The translations under genes were made by a program, and so were the position numbers. From Allokutzneria sp. A3M-2-11 16 (GTDB taxonomy: Bacteria > Actinomycetota > Actinomycetes > Mycobacteriales > Pseudonocardiaceae): DNA of 64,000 nt. The notes below the pieces were generated by a model. It searched no databases, was not told the DNA's origin, and saw only the letters and a list, made by a program, of their open reading frames with translations. The stretch lies in contig NZ_JANAVO010000004.1 of NCBI RefSeq assembly GCF_024213555.1, positions 1 through 64,000 on the forward strand, given 5' to 3'. Within the stretch, counting starts at the first letter, position 1, and each line of letters starts with the position of its first letter. This document shows, piece after piece, positions 44,362-52,700 of this stretch.

Positions 44362-47028
44362 GTGACCATGATCGTCGCATCCACCGATCAGCCCACCCCT
44401 GGCGCCGCGCGTCCCTCCTTCGTCGCACTGGTCGAGCGGGTCCTCGCCGAGCTCGGGGAGCAGGACCGGGTCGTCCACCTGGGCGAGCAGTGGTGCTCCG
44501 TCACCCCGCCCGAGGTGGGGATCCGCAGGCAGGGCTGGAAGCTCCACCTCTCCGCCACGACCGCGCACGCCGAGCGAGTGCTCGAACGGGCCGTGCGAGT
44601 GCTCGCGGGCTTCCGGATCGCCTTCAAGTTCGCCGCCTCCCGCGCGGTGCTGCGCGACCTCAACGGTCCCCGCTGCACGCGGAGCGGAGCGGGCAAGTTC
44701 ATCACCGTCTACCCGGCCGACGACGCGCAGCTGCGGGTGCTCGCGCTCCGGCTGCACCGCGCGACCGCCGGTCTGTCCGGGCCGCGCATCCTCTCGGACC
44801 GCCCGTACCGCGCGGGGAGCCTGGTGCACTGCCGTTACGGGTGCTTCCTCGCGAACCCCGTGCTGAGCCCGGACGGCGATTACCGCGACATGCTGCTGAC
44901 CCCGGACGGCGGCACGGTCGAGGACCGGCGCGACCCCTGGTTCAGCGCCCCGGCGTGGGCGACGTGGCCGTTCCCGGACTCGCGGAAGAGCACGCGGGGC
45001 ACGGGCTCCGGCGGCGTGCTGCTCGGGGGCCGGTTCCTCGCCGTCGAGGCGATCCGGCACGCGAACAAGGGCGGTGTCTACCGCGCGATGGACACCGAGA
45101 CCGGCGAGACCGTCGTGGTCAAGCAGGCCAGGGCGCACGTGGGCGACGACGGTGCGGGCGGCGACGTCCGGGACATCCAGCGGCACGAGGCCGCGATGCT
45201 GCGCCGGTTCGAACCGCTCGGTGTGACGCCGCGGTTCGTCGCGGAGTTCGCCCAGGACGGCGACGACTTCCTCGCCCAGGAGCTCGTCGAGGGGCAGTCG
45301 CTGCGCCGGTGGCTCGCCTCGGCGGGCACTCCCGGGCTCGGCTGGCCGAAGCTGCTCGCGGTCACGAGGAACCTGATGGCGCTGCTGGCCAAGGTGCACG
45401 CGGACGGGCTGGTGCTCGGCGACCTGACGCCGGGCAACGTCATGGTCCGCCCCGATGGCGGGCTGACCCTGATCGACGTGGAGCTGGCCGCCGAGGAGGG
45501 CGCGACGCTGTCCGCGTCCGGCACGCCGGGCTACGCCCCGTACGAGCAGCTGGCGGGCTCGCCGAGGACGGCGGCGGCCGACCGGTACGCGCTCGGGGCC
45601 GTGCTGGTGTTCCTGGCGACCGGGGCCGAGATCGTCCACAGTGGACAGATGGCGGAGCGGATGCTCCAGCGGAAGCGGTGGCTGGACCTCGTCTGCGCGG
45701 AGCACTCGGTGCTCGGCAGGCTCCGCCCGCTGGTCGACGGGCTCCAGGACGCGGACCCGGACCGGCGGTGGACGCTGGACCGGGCGGCGCAGTACCTCGA
45801 CGCGGTGTCCGTGCGCGGGATCGTCACGCCGTGCGCCCCGCACGAGGACGGCGTCCCGGACGCGGACACCTTGATCACCGACGGCGTCGAGCACCTCGTC
45901 GCCGCGATGCGGCCGGGAGCGAAGACCCTCTGGCCGGTCGTGGACCCGCGCCAGGACGCGTGCTCCGCGTGGCCGGGGGCGGCGGGCGGGCTCACCACGG
46001 TGCTCGCCGCGGCCGAGGCGACCGGGGACGTGCGGTACCGCGGCGCTCTCCGCGCGGGTGCGGACTGGCTGCTCAGGCGGATGCGCGCGGAGGCGGTGCT
46101 CACGCCGGGCCTGCTGCACGGGCGGGCCGGGACGCTCCTGGTGCTGCACCGCGCCGGTCAGGTGCTCGGCGACTCGGCCCTGGCCGACGAGGCCCTGGGG
46201 TGGGCGCACCGGCTGCCCGCGCGCTGGCCGAACCTCGACCTCGCCAGCGGGACCGCCGGGGCCGGGCTGGCGATGTGCGCGCTCACGGTGGCCTCCGGCG
46301 ACCCCGGCCTGCTCGGGCGGATCGAGGCGATCGCCGAGCACCTCGCGCACGAGGCACGTCTGGACGACCGCGGCCTGACCTGGGCGTCCTCGCGGTCACA
46401 GGGCGGTGCCGCCTACGGGCTCGCGCACGGCACCGCGGGCATCGCGACCTTCCTGCTCTCCGCCGCCGCGACGCTGGGCCGCGGCGACCTGGTGGAGCTG
46501 GCCGGGCTCGCCGGGCGCACCATGGCGGGCGCCGCGGTGCAGGACGGCTCCGGGATGCGCTGGCCGGGCCCGACCGGTCAGGCGGGCGACACCTGGACCG
46601 CGGGCACGGCCGGGATCGGCTCGTTCCTGGTCCGGTTGTGGCGCGCGACCGGCGAGCGCACCTGGCTCGAACTGGCGGAACGGGCGGCCCTGTCGGTGTG
46701 GCAGCGGCGCTGGGTGCCCGACCCGTCCTCCGCGCACGGGCTCGCGGGCCGGGGCGAGTTCCTGCTGGACCTGCACAGGGCCACCGGCGAGCAGCGATAT
46801 CGATTGTGGGCGGAGCGCCTCGGCCGGATCATCGGAGGGCACGCGTACCGGCACGACGGCCGGTGGCTCGTGCCTGGTGCGGGCTGGCGGCGCGACGACC
46901 TCTCGCACGGCACCGGGATGGCCGGGAGCCTCGGCTTCCTGGTGCGGCTTCGGCACGGAGTCGGCGCCCCGTGGCTGCCACCGGGCGGGCGTCCGCTCAC
47001 CGCGGGCGCGCGCGCCAGCCTCGTCTGA
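44362..47028 (+). CDS. Class III lanthipeptide synthetase homologue (LanKC): lyase, kinase and LanC-like cyclase domains
   Basis: 888 residues from the GTG at 44362 (GGGGG 8 bases upstream; ATG at 44368 is the alternative). The N-terminal phosphoSer/Thr lyase domain has SGAGKFITVYP and GPRILSDRPYRAGSLVHCRYG. The kinase domain (about 230-490) has a loop NKGGVYRAMDTETGETVVVK, the catalytic LGDLTPGNVM and the metal-binding LIDVELA. The C-terminal LanC-like alpha-toroid (about 515-870) shows GLLHGRAGTLLVLHRAG, LASGTAGAGLAMCAL, YGLAHGTAGIATFLLS and LSHGTGMAGSLGFLV. The Cys/Cys-His zinc ligands (CHG motif) of classes I, II and IV are absent, which places it with class III. It should phosphorylate Ser/Thr, eliminate phosphate and possibly cyclise. 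The likely substrate is encoded 51 bp downstream. Confidence 0.88.
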   Translation: MTMIVASTDQPTPGAARPSFVALVERVLAELGEQDRVVHLGEQWCSVTPPEVGIRRQGWKLHLSATTAHAERVLERAVRVLAGFRIAFKFAASRAVLRDLNGPRCTRSGAGKFITVYPADDAQLRVLALRLHRATAGLSGPRILSDRPYRAGSLVHCRYGCFLANPVLSPDGDYRDMLLTPDGGTVEDRRDPWFSAPAWATWPFPDSRKSTRGTGSGGVLLGGRFLAVEAIRHANKGGVYRAMDTETGETVVVKQARAHVGDDGAGGDVRDIQRHEAAMLRRFEPLGVTPRFVAEFAQDGDDFLAQELVEGQSLRRWLASAGTPGLGWPKLLAVTRNLMALLAKVHADGLVLGDLTPGNVMVRPDGGLTLIDVELAAEEGATLSASGTPGYAPYEQLAGSPRTAAADRYALGAVLVFLATGAEIVHSGQMAERMLQRKRWLDLVCAEHSVLGRLRPLVDGLQDADPDRRWTLDRAAQYLDAVSVRGIVTPCAPHEDGVPDADTLITDGVEHLVAAMRPGAKTLWPVVDPRQDACSAWPGAAGGLTTVLAAAEATGDVRYRGALRAGADWLLRRMRAEAVLTPGLLHGRAGTLLVLHRAGQVLGDSALADEALGWAHRLPARWPNLDLASGTAGAGLAMCALTVASGDPGLLGRIEAIAEHLAHEARLDDRGLTWASSRSQGGAAYGLAHGTAGIATFLLSAAATLGRGDLVELAGLAGRTMAGAAVQDGSGMRWPGPTGQAGDTWTAGTAGIGSFLVRLWRATGERTWLELAERAALSVWQRRWVPDPSSAHGLAGRGEFLLDLHRATGEQRYRLWAERLGRIIGGHAYRHDGRWLVPGAGWRRDDLSHGTGMAGSLGFLVRLRHGVGAPWLPPGGRPLTAGARASLV

Positions 47029-47033
47029 CCAAT

Positions 47034-47063
47034 TTCCACGAACACCGCTTCCACGAACACCGC
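47034..47063 (+). repeat. Perfect 15-bp tandem duplication in the LanKC-precursor gap
   Basis: TTCCACGAACACCGC occurs twice back to back (47034-47048 and 47049-47063) just upstream of the precursor ribosome site AGAAGGAG (47065-47072). It may be a recent duplication or a spacing element. Confidence 0.85.
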
Positions 47064-47079
47064 AAGAAGGAGAACCTCC

Positions 47080-47310
47080 ATGGAACCGAACACCGACATC
47101 GACCGCCTCCAGGAACTTCCGGAGACCGAGCCCGAGCCGGGAACCACGACCGGTCCCGGCGACCCCGGCGTCGTGCGCCCCTACACCTCGCAGACGCTGC
47201 ACATCGGCGCCCCGGAGCCCGAGCAGGAGCCCGACCTGGACGAGGAGTTCATCGCCGAGTTCGGCGACGGCGAGGCCGCCCCGGAGGCGGACAAGACCGC
47301 CAAGGCCTGA
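47080..47310 (+). CDS. Candidate cysteine-free RiPP precursor peptide
   Basis: 76 residues; ATG at 47080 with AGAAGGAG 7 bases upstream, cotranscribed with LanKC (51-bp gap). The N-terminus DIDRLQELPE (residues 6-15) matches the pattern of class III leaders, in which a hydrophobic-x-x-LQ-x-L helix is bound by LanKC. The peptide is strongly acidic (about 20 Asp/Glu against 4 Arg/Lys). Its only dense Ser/Thr patches are TTT (22-24) and YTSQTLHIG (35-43), with single Thr at 5, 16 and 73. There is no cysteine, so lanthionine or labionin is impossible. Dehydrated residues, or addition of His41 or Lys72/75 to a dehydro residue, remain possible. An accessory or regulatory protein is the alternative. 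Confidence 0.68.
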   Translation: MEPNTDIDRLQELPETEPEPGTTTGPGDPGVVRPYTSQTLHIGAPEPEQEPDLDEEFIAEFGDGEAAPEADKTAKA

Positions 47311-47332
47311 CCGGCTCACCCGGCTCGGGGGC

Positions 47333-47351
47333 GGGCGGAGGGGATCCGCCC
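47333..47351 (+). terminator. Hairpin after the RiPP precursor gene
   Basis: GGGCGGA (47333-47339), loop GGGGA, TCCGCCC (47345-47351), 22 bp past the stop codon. The stem is short (7 bp) but perfect. Confidence 0.55.
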
Positions 47352-47528
47352 ACAGGGAGCCGGGACCGTGAAGGCCTCGGGGGGTGCGCGGGGGCTCGGC
47401 GATCACGCCGGGCCCCCGCGCCCACGTCCGCACTCCGCTGTCCGCCCCGCCGCCCGCGCTCCGCCGCCCGCACTCCGCTGGCCGCACTCCGACAGGCCCC
47501 GGCCGCACTCCGCTGCACCGGTTCCGCG

Positions 47529-47635
47529 GTCTTCAAGTACGCCGAACCCCCGCCTCAGCGGTCGCAAACCGCACCCGACCTCGGGGTTCGCTGCGGTTGG
47601 AGACGGCCGGGGCGGGGTTCGCGGGACTTGAAGAC
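47529..47635. repeat. Terminal-inverted-repeat intergenic element, copy 4 (107 bp)
   Basis: The left end GTCTTCAAGTAC (47529-47540) is exact. The right end GGACTTGAAGAC (47624-47635) differs at one base. The interior contains GGGTTCGCTGCGGTTGG, shared with copy 2. It ends 13 bp from the stop of the minus-strand disulfide oxidoreductase gene. Confidence 0.83.
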
Positions 47636-47648
47636 CGCCCGACCACGG

Positions 47649-49016
47649 TCAGGAGAGGTCGGCCAGCGCGGAGGAGATGGCGCGGTGGAAGGTCGGGTAG
47701 GCGTAGATCATCGACTTCAGCCGGGCGATGGGGACCTCGCCGTGCACCGCGACGGCCAGGGCGCCGAGGATCTCGCCGCCCGCCGGGCCCATCGCGGTGG
47801 CGCCGACGAGGACACCGCGATCGGCGTCCTCGACGACCTTGATCAGGCCCTCGTTGCCCGCGCCGTGGATCCAGCCGCGCGAAGAGGCCGCCAGGTCGGT
47901 GCTGCCTGTGCGGACGGAGATCCCCCACTCGCGGGCCTGCCCCTCGGTGAGGCCGACCGCGCCGACTTCGGGATCGGTGAAGGTCACCCTCGGCATCGCG
48001 CGGTAGTCGGCGGGCGGGCCGTCGCGGCCGAGGATGTCGGCGATCGCGACGTCCGCCTGGTACATCGAGGTGTGCGTGAAGGCGCCCTTGCCGGTGATGT
48101 CGCCGACCGCCCAGACGCCGTCGGTGACCCGCAGCCGCTCGTCGACCTCGAGGAACCGGGCCTGCTCGTCGACGCCGATCGCGCCGACGCCGAGCTTGGC
48201 CAGCTCGGTCCGCCTGCCGGTCGCCACGAGCAGCTTCTCCGCGGTGACGGCGGTGCCGCCCAGGTCAAGGCTGAAGCCGTCCGAGGAGTGCGAGACCCCG
48301 GCGACCTTGGCGCCCGTGTGCACGGTGACGCCCTCGGACTCAAGGACCTTCGCCAGCAGTTCGCCCGCCTCGGGTTCCTCGAGGGCCAGCAGCCTCGGCT
48401 GGGCCTCGACCACCGTGACCGCCACACCGAAGCGGGCGAAGACCTGGGCGAACTCCACGCCGATGGCGCCGCCGCCGAGGACGGCCAGCGAACGCGGCAG
48501 CTCTTCGAGCCGGACCGCGTCGCGGTTGGTCCAGTACGGGGTCTCGGCCAGTCCGGGGATCGGCGGGACGGCGGGCTCGGTGCCCGCGTTGATCACGATG
48601 GCCCTGCTCGCGGTCAGCCGGTGCTCGGTGCCGTCGTCGTCGGTCACCAGCACCTCGTTCCTGCCGGTCAGGGTCGCCGCGCCGCGCAGGAACCGGCCGC
48701 CCGTCGCGGTGAAGCGGTCCACGGCGACCTTGTCGTCCCAGTTGTCCGTCGCCTGCTCGCGGATGCGCTGGGCCACGACGGACCAGTCGCCACGCACGGT
48801 GCTCGACCCCGCGAGCTGGGGTACCCGGCCACCCTCGGCGAGCAGGCCCGCGGCGCGGACCATCATCTTCGTCGGCACGCAGCCGTAGTAGGGGCACTCA
48901 CCGCCGACCAGGCGCCGGTCCACGCCGACGACGCTCAGCCCGGCCCCGGCCAGGCTGCTCGCGACGTGCTCCCCGCCGGGTCCCATCCCGATCACCACGA
49001 CGTCGGCCTGTCCCAT
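47649..49016 (-). CDS. Pyridine nucleotide-disulfide oxidoreductase (dihydrolipoamide dehydrogenase/MerA-like family)
   Basis: 455 residues from the ATG at 49016, with GAGGAGG 6 bases upstream. FAD motif ADVVVIGMGPGGEHVASSLAG, redox-active disulfide GGECPYYGCVPTK, NAD(P) motif LAVLGGGAIGVEFAQVFARFG and second FAD motif GVWAVGDITGKGAFTH, then a dimerisation domain. The C-terminal His-x-His-Pro-Thr of true lipoamide dehydrogenases, whose His is the catalytic base, is changed to YAYPTFHRAI, so the base is missing. It is probably not a lipoamide dehydrogenase of a 2-oxo-acid complex but a related NAD(P)H-dependent disulfide or quinone reductase. It lies between the LanKC and PKS loci on the opposite strand. 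Its leader contains a 15-bp perfect inverted repeat. Confidence 0.9.
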   Translation of the reverse strand: MGQADVVVIGMGPGGEHVASSLAGAGLSVVGVDRRLVGGECPYYGCVPTKMMVRAAGLLAEGGRVPQLAGSSTVRGDWSVVAQRIREQATDNWDDKVAVDRFTATGGRFLRGAATLTGRNEVLVTDDDGTEHRLTASRAIVINAGTEPAVPPIPGLAETPYWTNRDAVRLEELPRSLAVLGGGAIGVEFAQVFARFGVAVTVVEAQPRLLALEEPEAGELLAKVLESEGVTVHTGAKVAGVSHSSDGFSLDLGGTAVTAEKLLVATGRRTELAKLGVGAIGVDEQARFLEVDERLRVTDGVWAVGDITGKGAFTHTSMYQADVAIADILGRDGPPADYRAMPRVTFTDPEVGAVGLTEGQAREWGISVRTGSTDLAASSRGWIHGAGNEGLIKVVEDADRGVLVGATAMGPAGGEILGALAVAVHGEVPIARLKSMIYAYPTFHRAISSALADLS

Positions 49017-49075
49017 CCGCGCCTCCTCATCAGCGTGCTGCCCCGTGTCCTGCCTCCACTTTCCCGCTTCCCGCA

Positions 49076-49138
49076 GGCGCGCCGCCAGCGCCTCCCACCA
49101 CGCTAAGCCCGGTCCGGCGTTCCCGCTGGCGGCGCGCC
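49076..49138 (-). promoter_or_regulatory. 15-bp perfect inverted repeat in the oxidoreductase 5' leader
   Basis: GGCGCGCCGCCAGCG at 49076-49090 and its exact complement at 49124-49138, with 33 nt between, 60 bp upstream of the oxidoreductase ATG. In RNA it would be a very stable stem, possibly an attenuator. Confidence 0.55.
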
Positions 49139-49585
49139 GCCGTCGTTGCCCACAGTGTCCGGATGCGACCCCCAAAGACGTGTGGTAATTGCCGTGAGCG
49201 CAATGCGGGAACCCTGATGCGAAGTCGGCAAATAGCAAATAGAACCGCTCGATAAATGCTGGGTATCGCGTAGATGACCAGCGTGAATTTACGGTTACAG
49301 CAAATAGCAAGGTCCACCGTGCGAGTGAACGCGGCACGGGGACCACTCCCGCCGGTGATCACCTAGCGTGAGCGGGAGCCCTTGAGAGTGGTCACGGTCA
49401 CATCTCGTTCGTGGCCCCGGGCTAACACCCCACGCGTCTCTCAACGACGAGGAAACTGAGGAGTGCGGCCTCCGGGCGGCCCCCGCCGCGGGCCGTAGGT
49501 GTGAAAACCCCCGGTTGAGGGAATCAGAGTGGTTCGGGAGCGGCCGAAGTTAGGAACGACGGCCGCCGCCAGTCGGCTGGGACCG

Positions 49586-49635
49586 CTTGAGTCCCGCTTG
49601 AGGATCGCTCAAATCGAGCTTGAGGTGACCTCAAG
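49586..49635 (+). promoter_or_regulatory. Candidate SARP-type operator: five half-sites phased at 11 bp
   Basis: Half-sites begin at 49587 (TTGAGTC), 49598 (TTGAGGA), 49609 (TCAAATC), 49620 (TTGAGGT) and 49631 (TCAAGAT), exactly 11 bp apart. The last two form the perfect dyad CTTGAGGTGACCTCAAG (49619-49635). SARP/AfsR proteins are known to bind TCGAG-like direct repeats with 11-bp phasing just upstream of the -10 box. It lies 125 bp before the PKS start codon. Confidence 0.55.
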
Positions 49636-49759
49636 ATGCTGTAGTGCCCGTTGCACCAATTCGTTTTTCCCAGATAGCTTCCCGCTTCGATTCAGCCATT
49701 CGGGTTGGACCTCGCATGTCCAGCCGGACTACCGGGTTGTGTTGATCGACGGAGGCTCA

Positions 49760-52700
49760 ATGGCCGCGGAAACGCCTGAGCGCGAGCTGATCATCGGGGT
49801 GACGCCCTTCGGTGAACCGAACGCTCGCCTCGTGGCCGCGCTCTGCCGCGCGGGTGCGCTCGGTGTTCTCGACCTCGGACGTGGTGACCGGCACGCGCGG
49901 CACGCGCTCGACCTGGCGGCCCGCTGGACACCGGGTACGTTCGGAGTCCGCGTCGCCCCCGGCTGCGCCCTGCGCCCGGAAGACCTCCCCCTCGACCGCG
50001 TCGACACCGTCGTCCTCGCCGACGGCGCGCCCTGGACCGCCGCCGAGGCCGGTCCGCGCGTGCTGGTCGAGGTCACCTCGCCGGAGCAGGCCCGCGCCGC
50101 CGTCGCGGCGGGTGCGCACGGCCTGATCGCCCGCGGCCACGAGGCCGGTGGCAAGGTCGGCGAGCTCAGCTCCTTCGTCCTGGTGCAGAAGCTGGTCGCC
50201 GAGTTCGGCCTGCCGGTGTGGGTCAACGGCGGCATCGGGCCGCGCACCGCGACCGCGGCCGTCGTCGGCGGCGCCGCCGGTGTGGTGCTGGACAGCCAGC
50301 TCGCCCTGCTCGCCGAGTCCGACCTCGCCGAAGAGGTCACCGCCGCGCTGAGCACGATGGACGGCTCCGAGACCGTGCTGGTGGGCGGGCACCGCGTGCT
50401 GCTGCGCCGCGGCCCGGGCGCCCCGGCGACCACTGATCTGACCGAGACCGAGGTCATCGCCCGGCTCGGCGCGAAGGACCTGCGCGAGCAGCTGCTGCCG
50501 GTCGGCCAGGACGGCTTCCTGGCGAAGCAGCTCGCCGACCGCTTCGGCTCGGCGACCGCGCTCGTGCGCGGGCTGCGGGCCGAGCTGGTGGAGTCGCTGC
50601 GCTCGAACGCTGGCGCCGACGCGCTGTGCCCGGGTGCTCCGCTGGCCGCCGCGCTCGGCGTCGAGCTGCCGATCGCGCAGGGCCCGATGACCCGCGTCAG
50701 CGACCAGGCCGCCTTCGCCAAGGCCGTCGCCGAGGGCGGCGCGATGCCGTTCCTGGCGCTCGCGCTGGCGGGCAAGGCCCAGACCCGCGCGCTGCTGGAG
50801 GAGACCCGCGACCTGCTGGGCGAGCGCCCGTGGGGCGTCGGCGTCCTCGGGTTCGCGCCGGAGGACGTGCGCGCCGGGCAGCTGGAGGTCATCCAGGAGA
50901 TCAAGCCCGCCTGCGCGATCATCGCGGGTGGCCGCCCGGCGCAGGCCAACGCGCTGGAGGACAACGGCATCGCGGCGCTGCTGCACGTGCCCTCGCCCGG
51001 TCTGCTCAGGCAGTTCCTGGAGGCGGGCGCGCGCCGGTTCATCTTCGAGGGCCAGGAGTGCGGCGGCCACGTCGGCCCGCGCTCCAGCTTCCCGCTGTGG
51101 GAAGCCCAGATCTCCGTGCTGCTGGACTACCTGTCCACCAAGGACGGTCAGGGCATCCAGGTCCTGTTCGCCGGTGGGGTGCACGACGAGCGCTCCGCCG
51201 CGATGGTCACCGCGATGGCCGCCCCGCTGACCGAGCGCGGTGTCGCGATCGGCGTGCTGATGGGCACCGCCTACCTGTTCACCGAGGAGGCCGTGGCCGC
51301 CGGTGCCGTCCAGCCCGCGTTCCAGCGCCAGGTGATCGCCGCCGAGCGCACCGAGCTGCTGGAGACCGCGCCCGGCCACGCCACCCGCTGCGTCACCTCC
51401 CCGTTCGCCGAGGAGTTCCTGGCGATCAAGGACGAGCTGCGCACCAGCGGCGTCCCGGACCGCGAGGCCTGGGAGAAGCTGGAGCAGCTCAACGTCGGCC
51501 GCCTGCGCATCGCCAGCAAGGGCGTGACCCGCGACGGCGACAAGCTGGTCGAGGTGGCCGAGGCCGGGCAGCTGGCCGACGGGATGTTCATGGCCGGTCA
51601 GGTCGCCGTGCTGCGCTCCGCCGTCACCACCGTCGCCGACCTGCACGCCTCGGTCAGCTCCGACGCGGCCGCCTACCTGACCACGCGGCTGGACGAGCTG
51701 GCCGGGATCAGCGGGCGCGCGCGCGCCGAGGTGCCCGCCGCCCCGCCGGTGGACGTGGCGATCGTCGGCATGGCGTGCATGTTCCCCGGCGCCGCGGACC
51801 TGCCGACCTACTGGGCCAACGTGGTCGGCGGCCGGGACGCGGTCACCGAGGTGCCGGGCAGCCGCTGGGACCACGAGACCTACTACTCGCCGGACGCGAC
51901 CGGTCGCAGCGCGGGCGAGAAGACCCCGTCGAAGTGGGGCGGCTTCCTGCCGGAGATCCCCTTCGACCCGCTGAGCTACGGCATCCCCCCGGCGTCGCTG
52001 GCCGCGATCGAGCCCGTGCAGCTGCTCGCGCTCGAAGCCGCGCAGCGCTCGCTCGTCGACGCCGGTTACACCGATCGCGCCTTCGACCGGTCGCGGGTCG
52101 GCGTGGTGTTCGGTGCCGAGGCGGGCTCGGACCTGTCCAACGCGTCGTCGCTGCGCGCGGTGCTGCCCGGCTACATCGGTGAGATCCCGGCCGAGCTGGA
52201 CGCGCAGCTGCCGAAGCTGACCGAGGACTCCTTCCCCGGCATGCTGGCCAACGTCATCTCCGGCCGCATCGCCAACCGCCTCGACCTCGGCGGCGCGAAC
52301 TACACCGTCGACGCGGCGTGCGCGTCCTCGCTGGCCGCGCTGGACGTGGCGTGCAAGGAGCTGGTCAGCGGCTCGGCGGACATGATGCTCTGCGGCGGCG
52401 CGGACCTGCACAACGGCATCAACGACTACCTGCTGTTCTCGTCGGTGCACGCGCTCTCGCCCACCGGGCAGTGCCGCACCTTCGACGGCAGCGCGGACGG
52501 CATCGCGCTCGGCGAGGGCGTCGCCTGCGTCGCGCTGAAGCGCCTTGAGGACGCTGAGCGCGACGGCGACCGGGTCTACGGCGTGATCAAGGGCGTCGGC
52601 GCGGCCAGTGACGGCAAGTCGCTCGGCCTCACCGCCCCGCGCCCGGAAGGTCAGCGCAACGCGCTGGAGCGGGCTTACGCCAACGCGCGGATCTCCCCGG

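Larger units (their letters stand above)
47311..47648. other. 338-bp intergenic stretch: hairpin, low-complexity tract, TIR element
   Basis: In order: a hairpin at 47333-47351; a pyrimidine-rich low-complexity tract (about 47425-47520) with variants of CCGCACTCCGCTG repeated about five times; and TIR element copy 4. No gene is supported; the frames here are products of the low-complexity sequence. Confidence 0.6.
49017..49759 (+). promoter_or_regulatory. 743-bp divergent intergenic region upstream of the PKS operon
   Basis: From left to right: a perfect 15-bp inverted repeat (49076-49090 with 49124-49138); an AT-rich tract at 49200-49320 with GCAAATAGCAA twice (49228-49238 and 49300-49310); and 11-bp phased half-sites at 49586-49635. 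The frame continuing the PKS upstream of 49760 has no coding character, so it is untranslated leader. No small gene is supported. Confidence 0.6.

Noticed and set aside
43995-44384. Short frames in the LAL/LanKC divergent region as a second RiPP precursor
   Set aside because: They have no ribosome site and no leader-like motif, and overlap the expected promoters.
47425-47520. A coding repeat or minisatellite gene in the CGCACTCCGCTG tract
   Set aside because: The repeats are irregular, no start signal is present, and the tract lies between a terminator hairpin and a TIR element.
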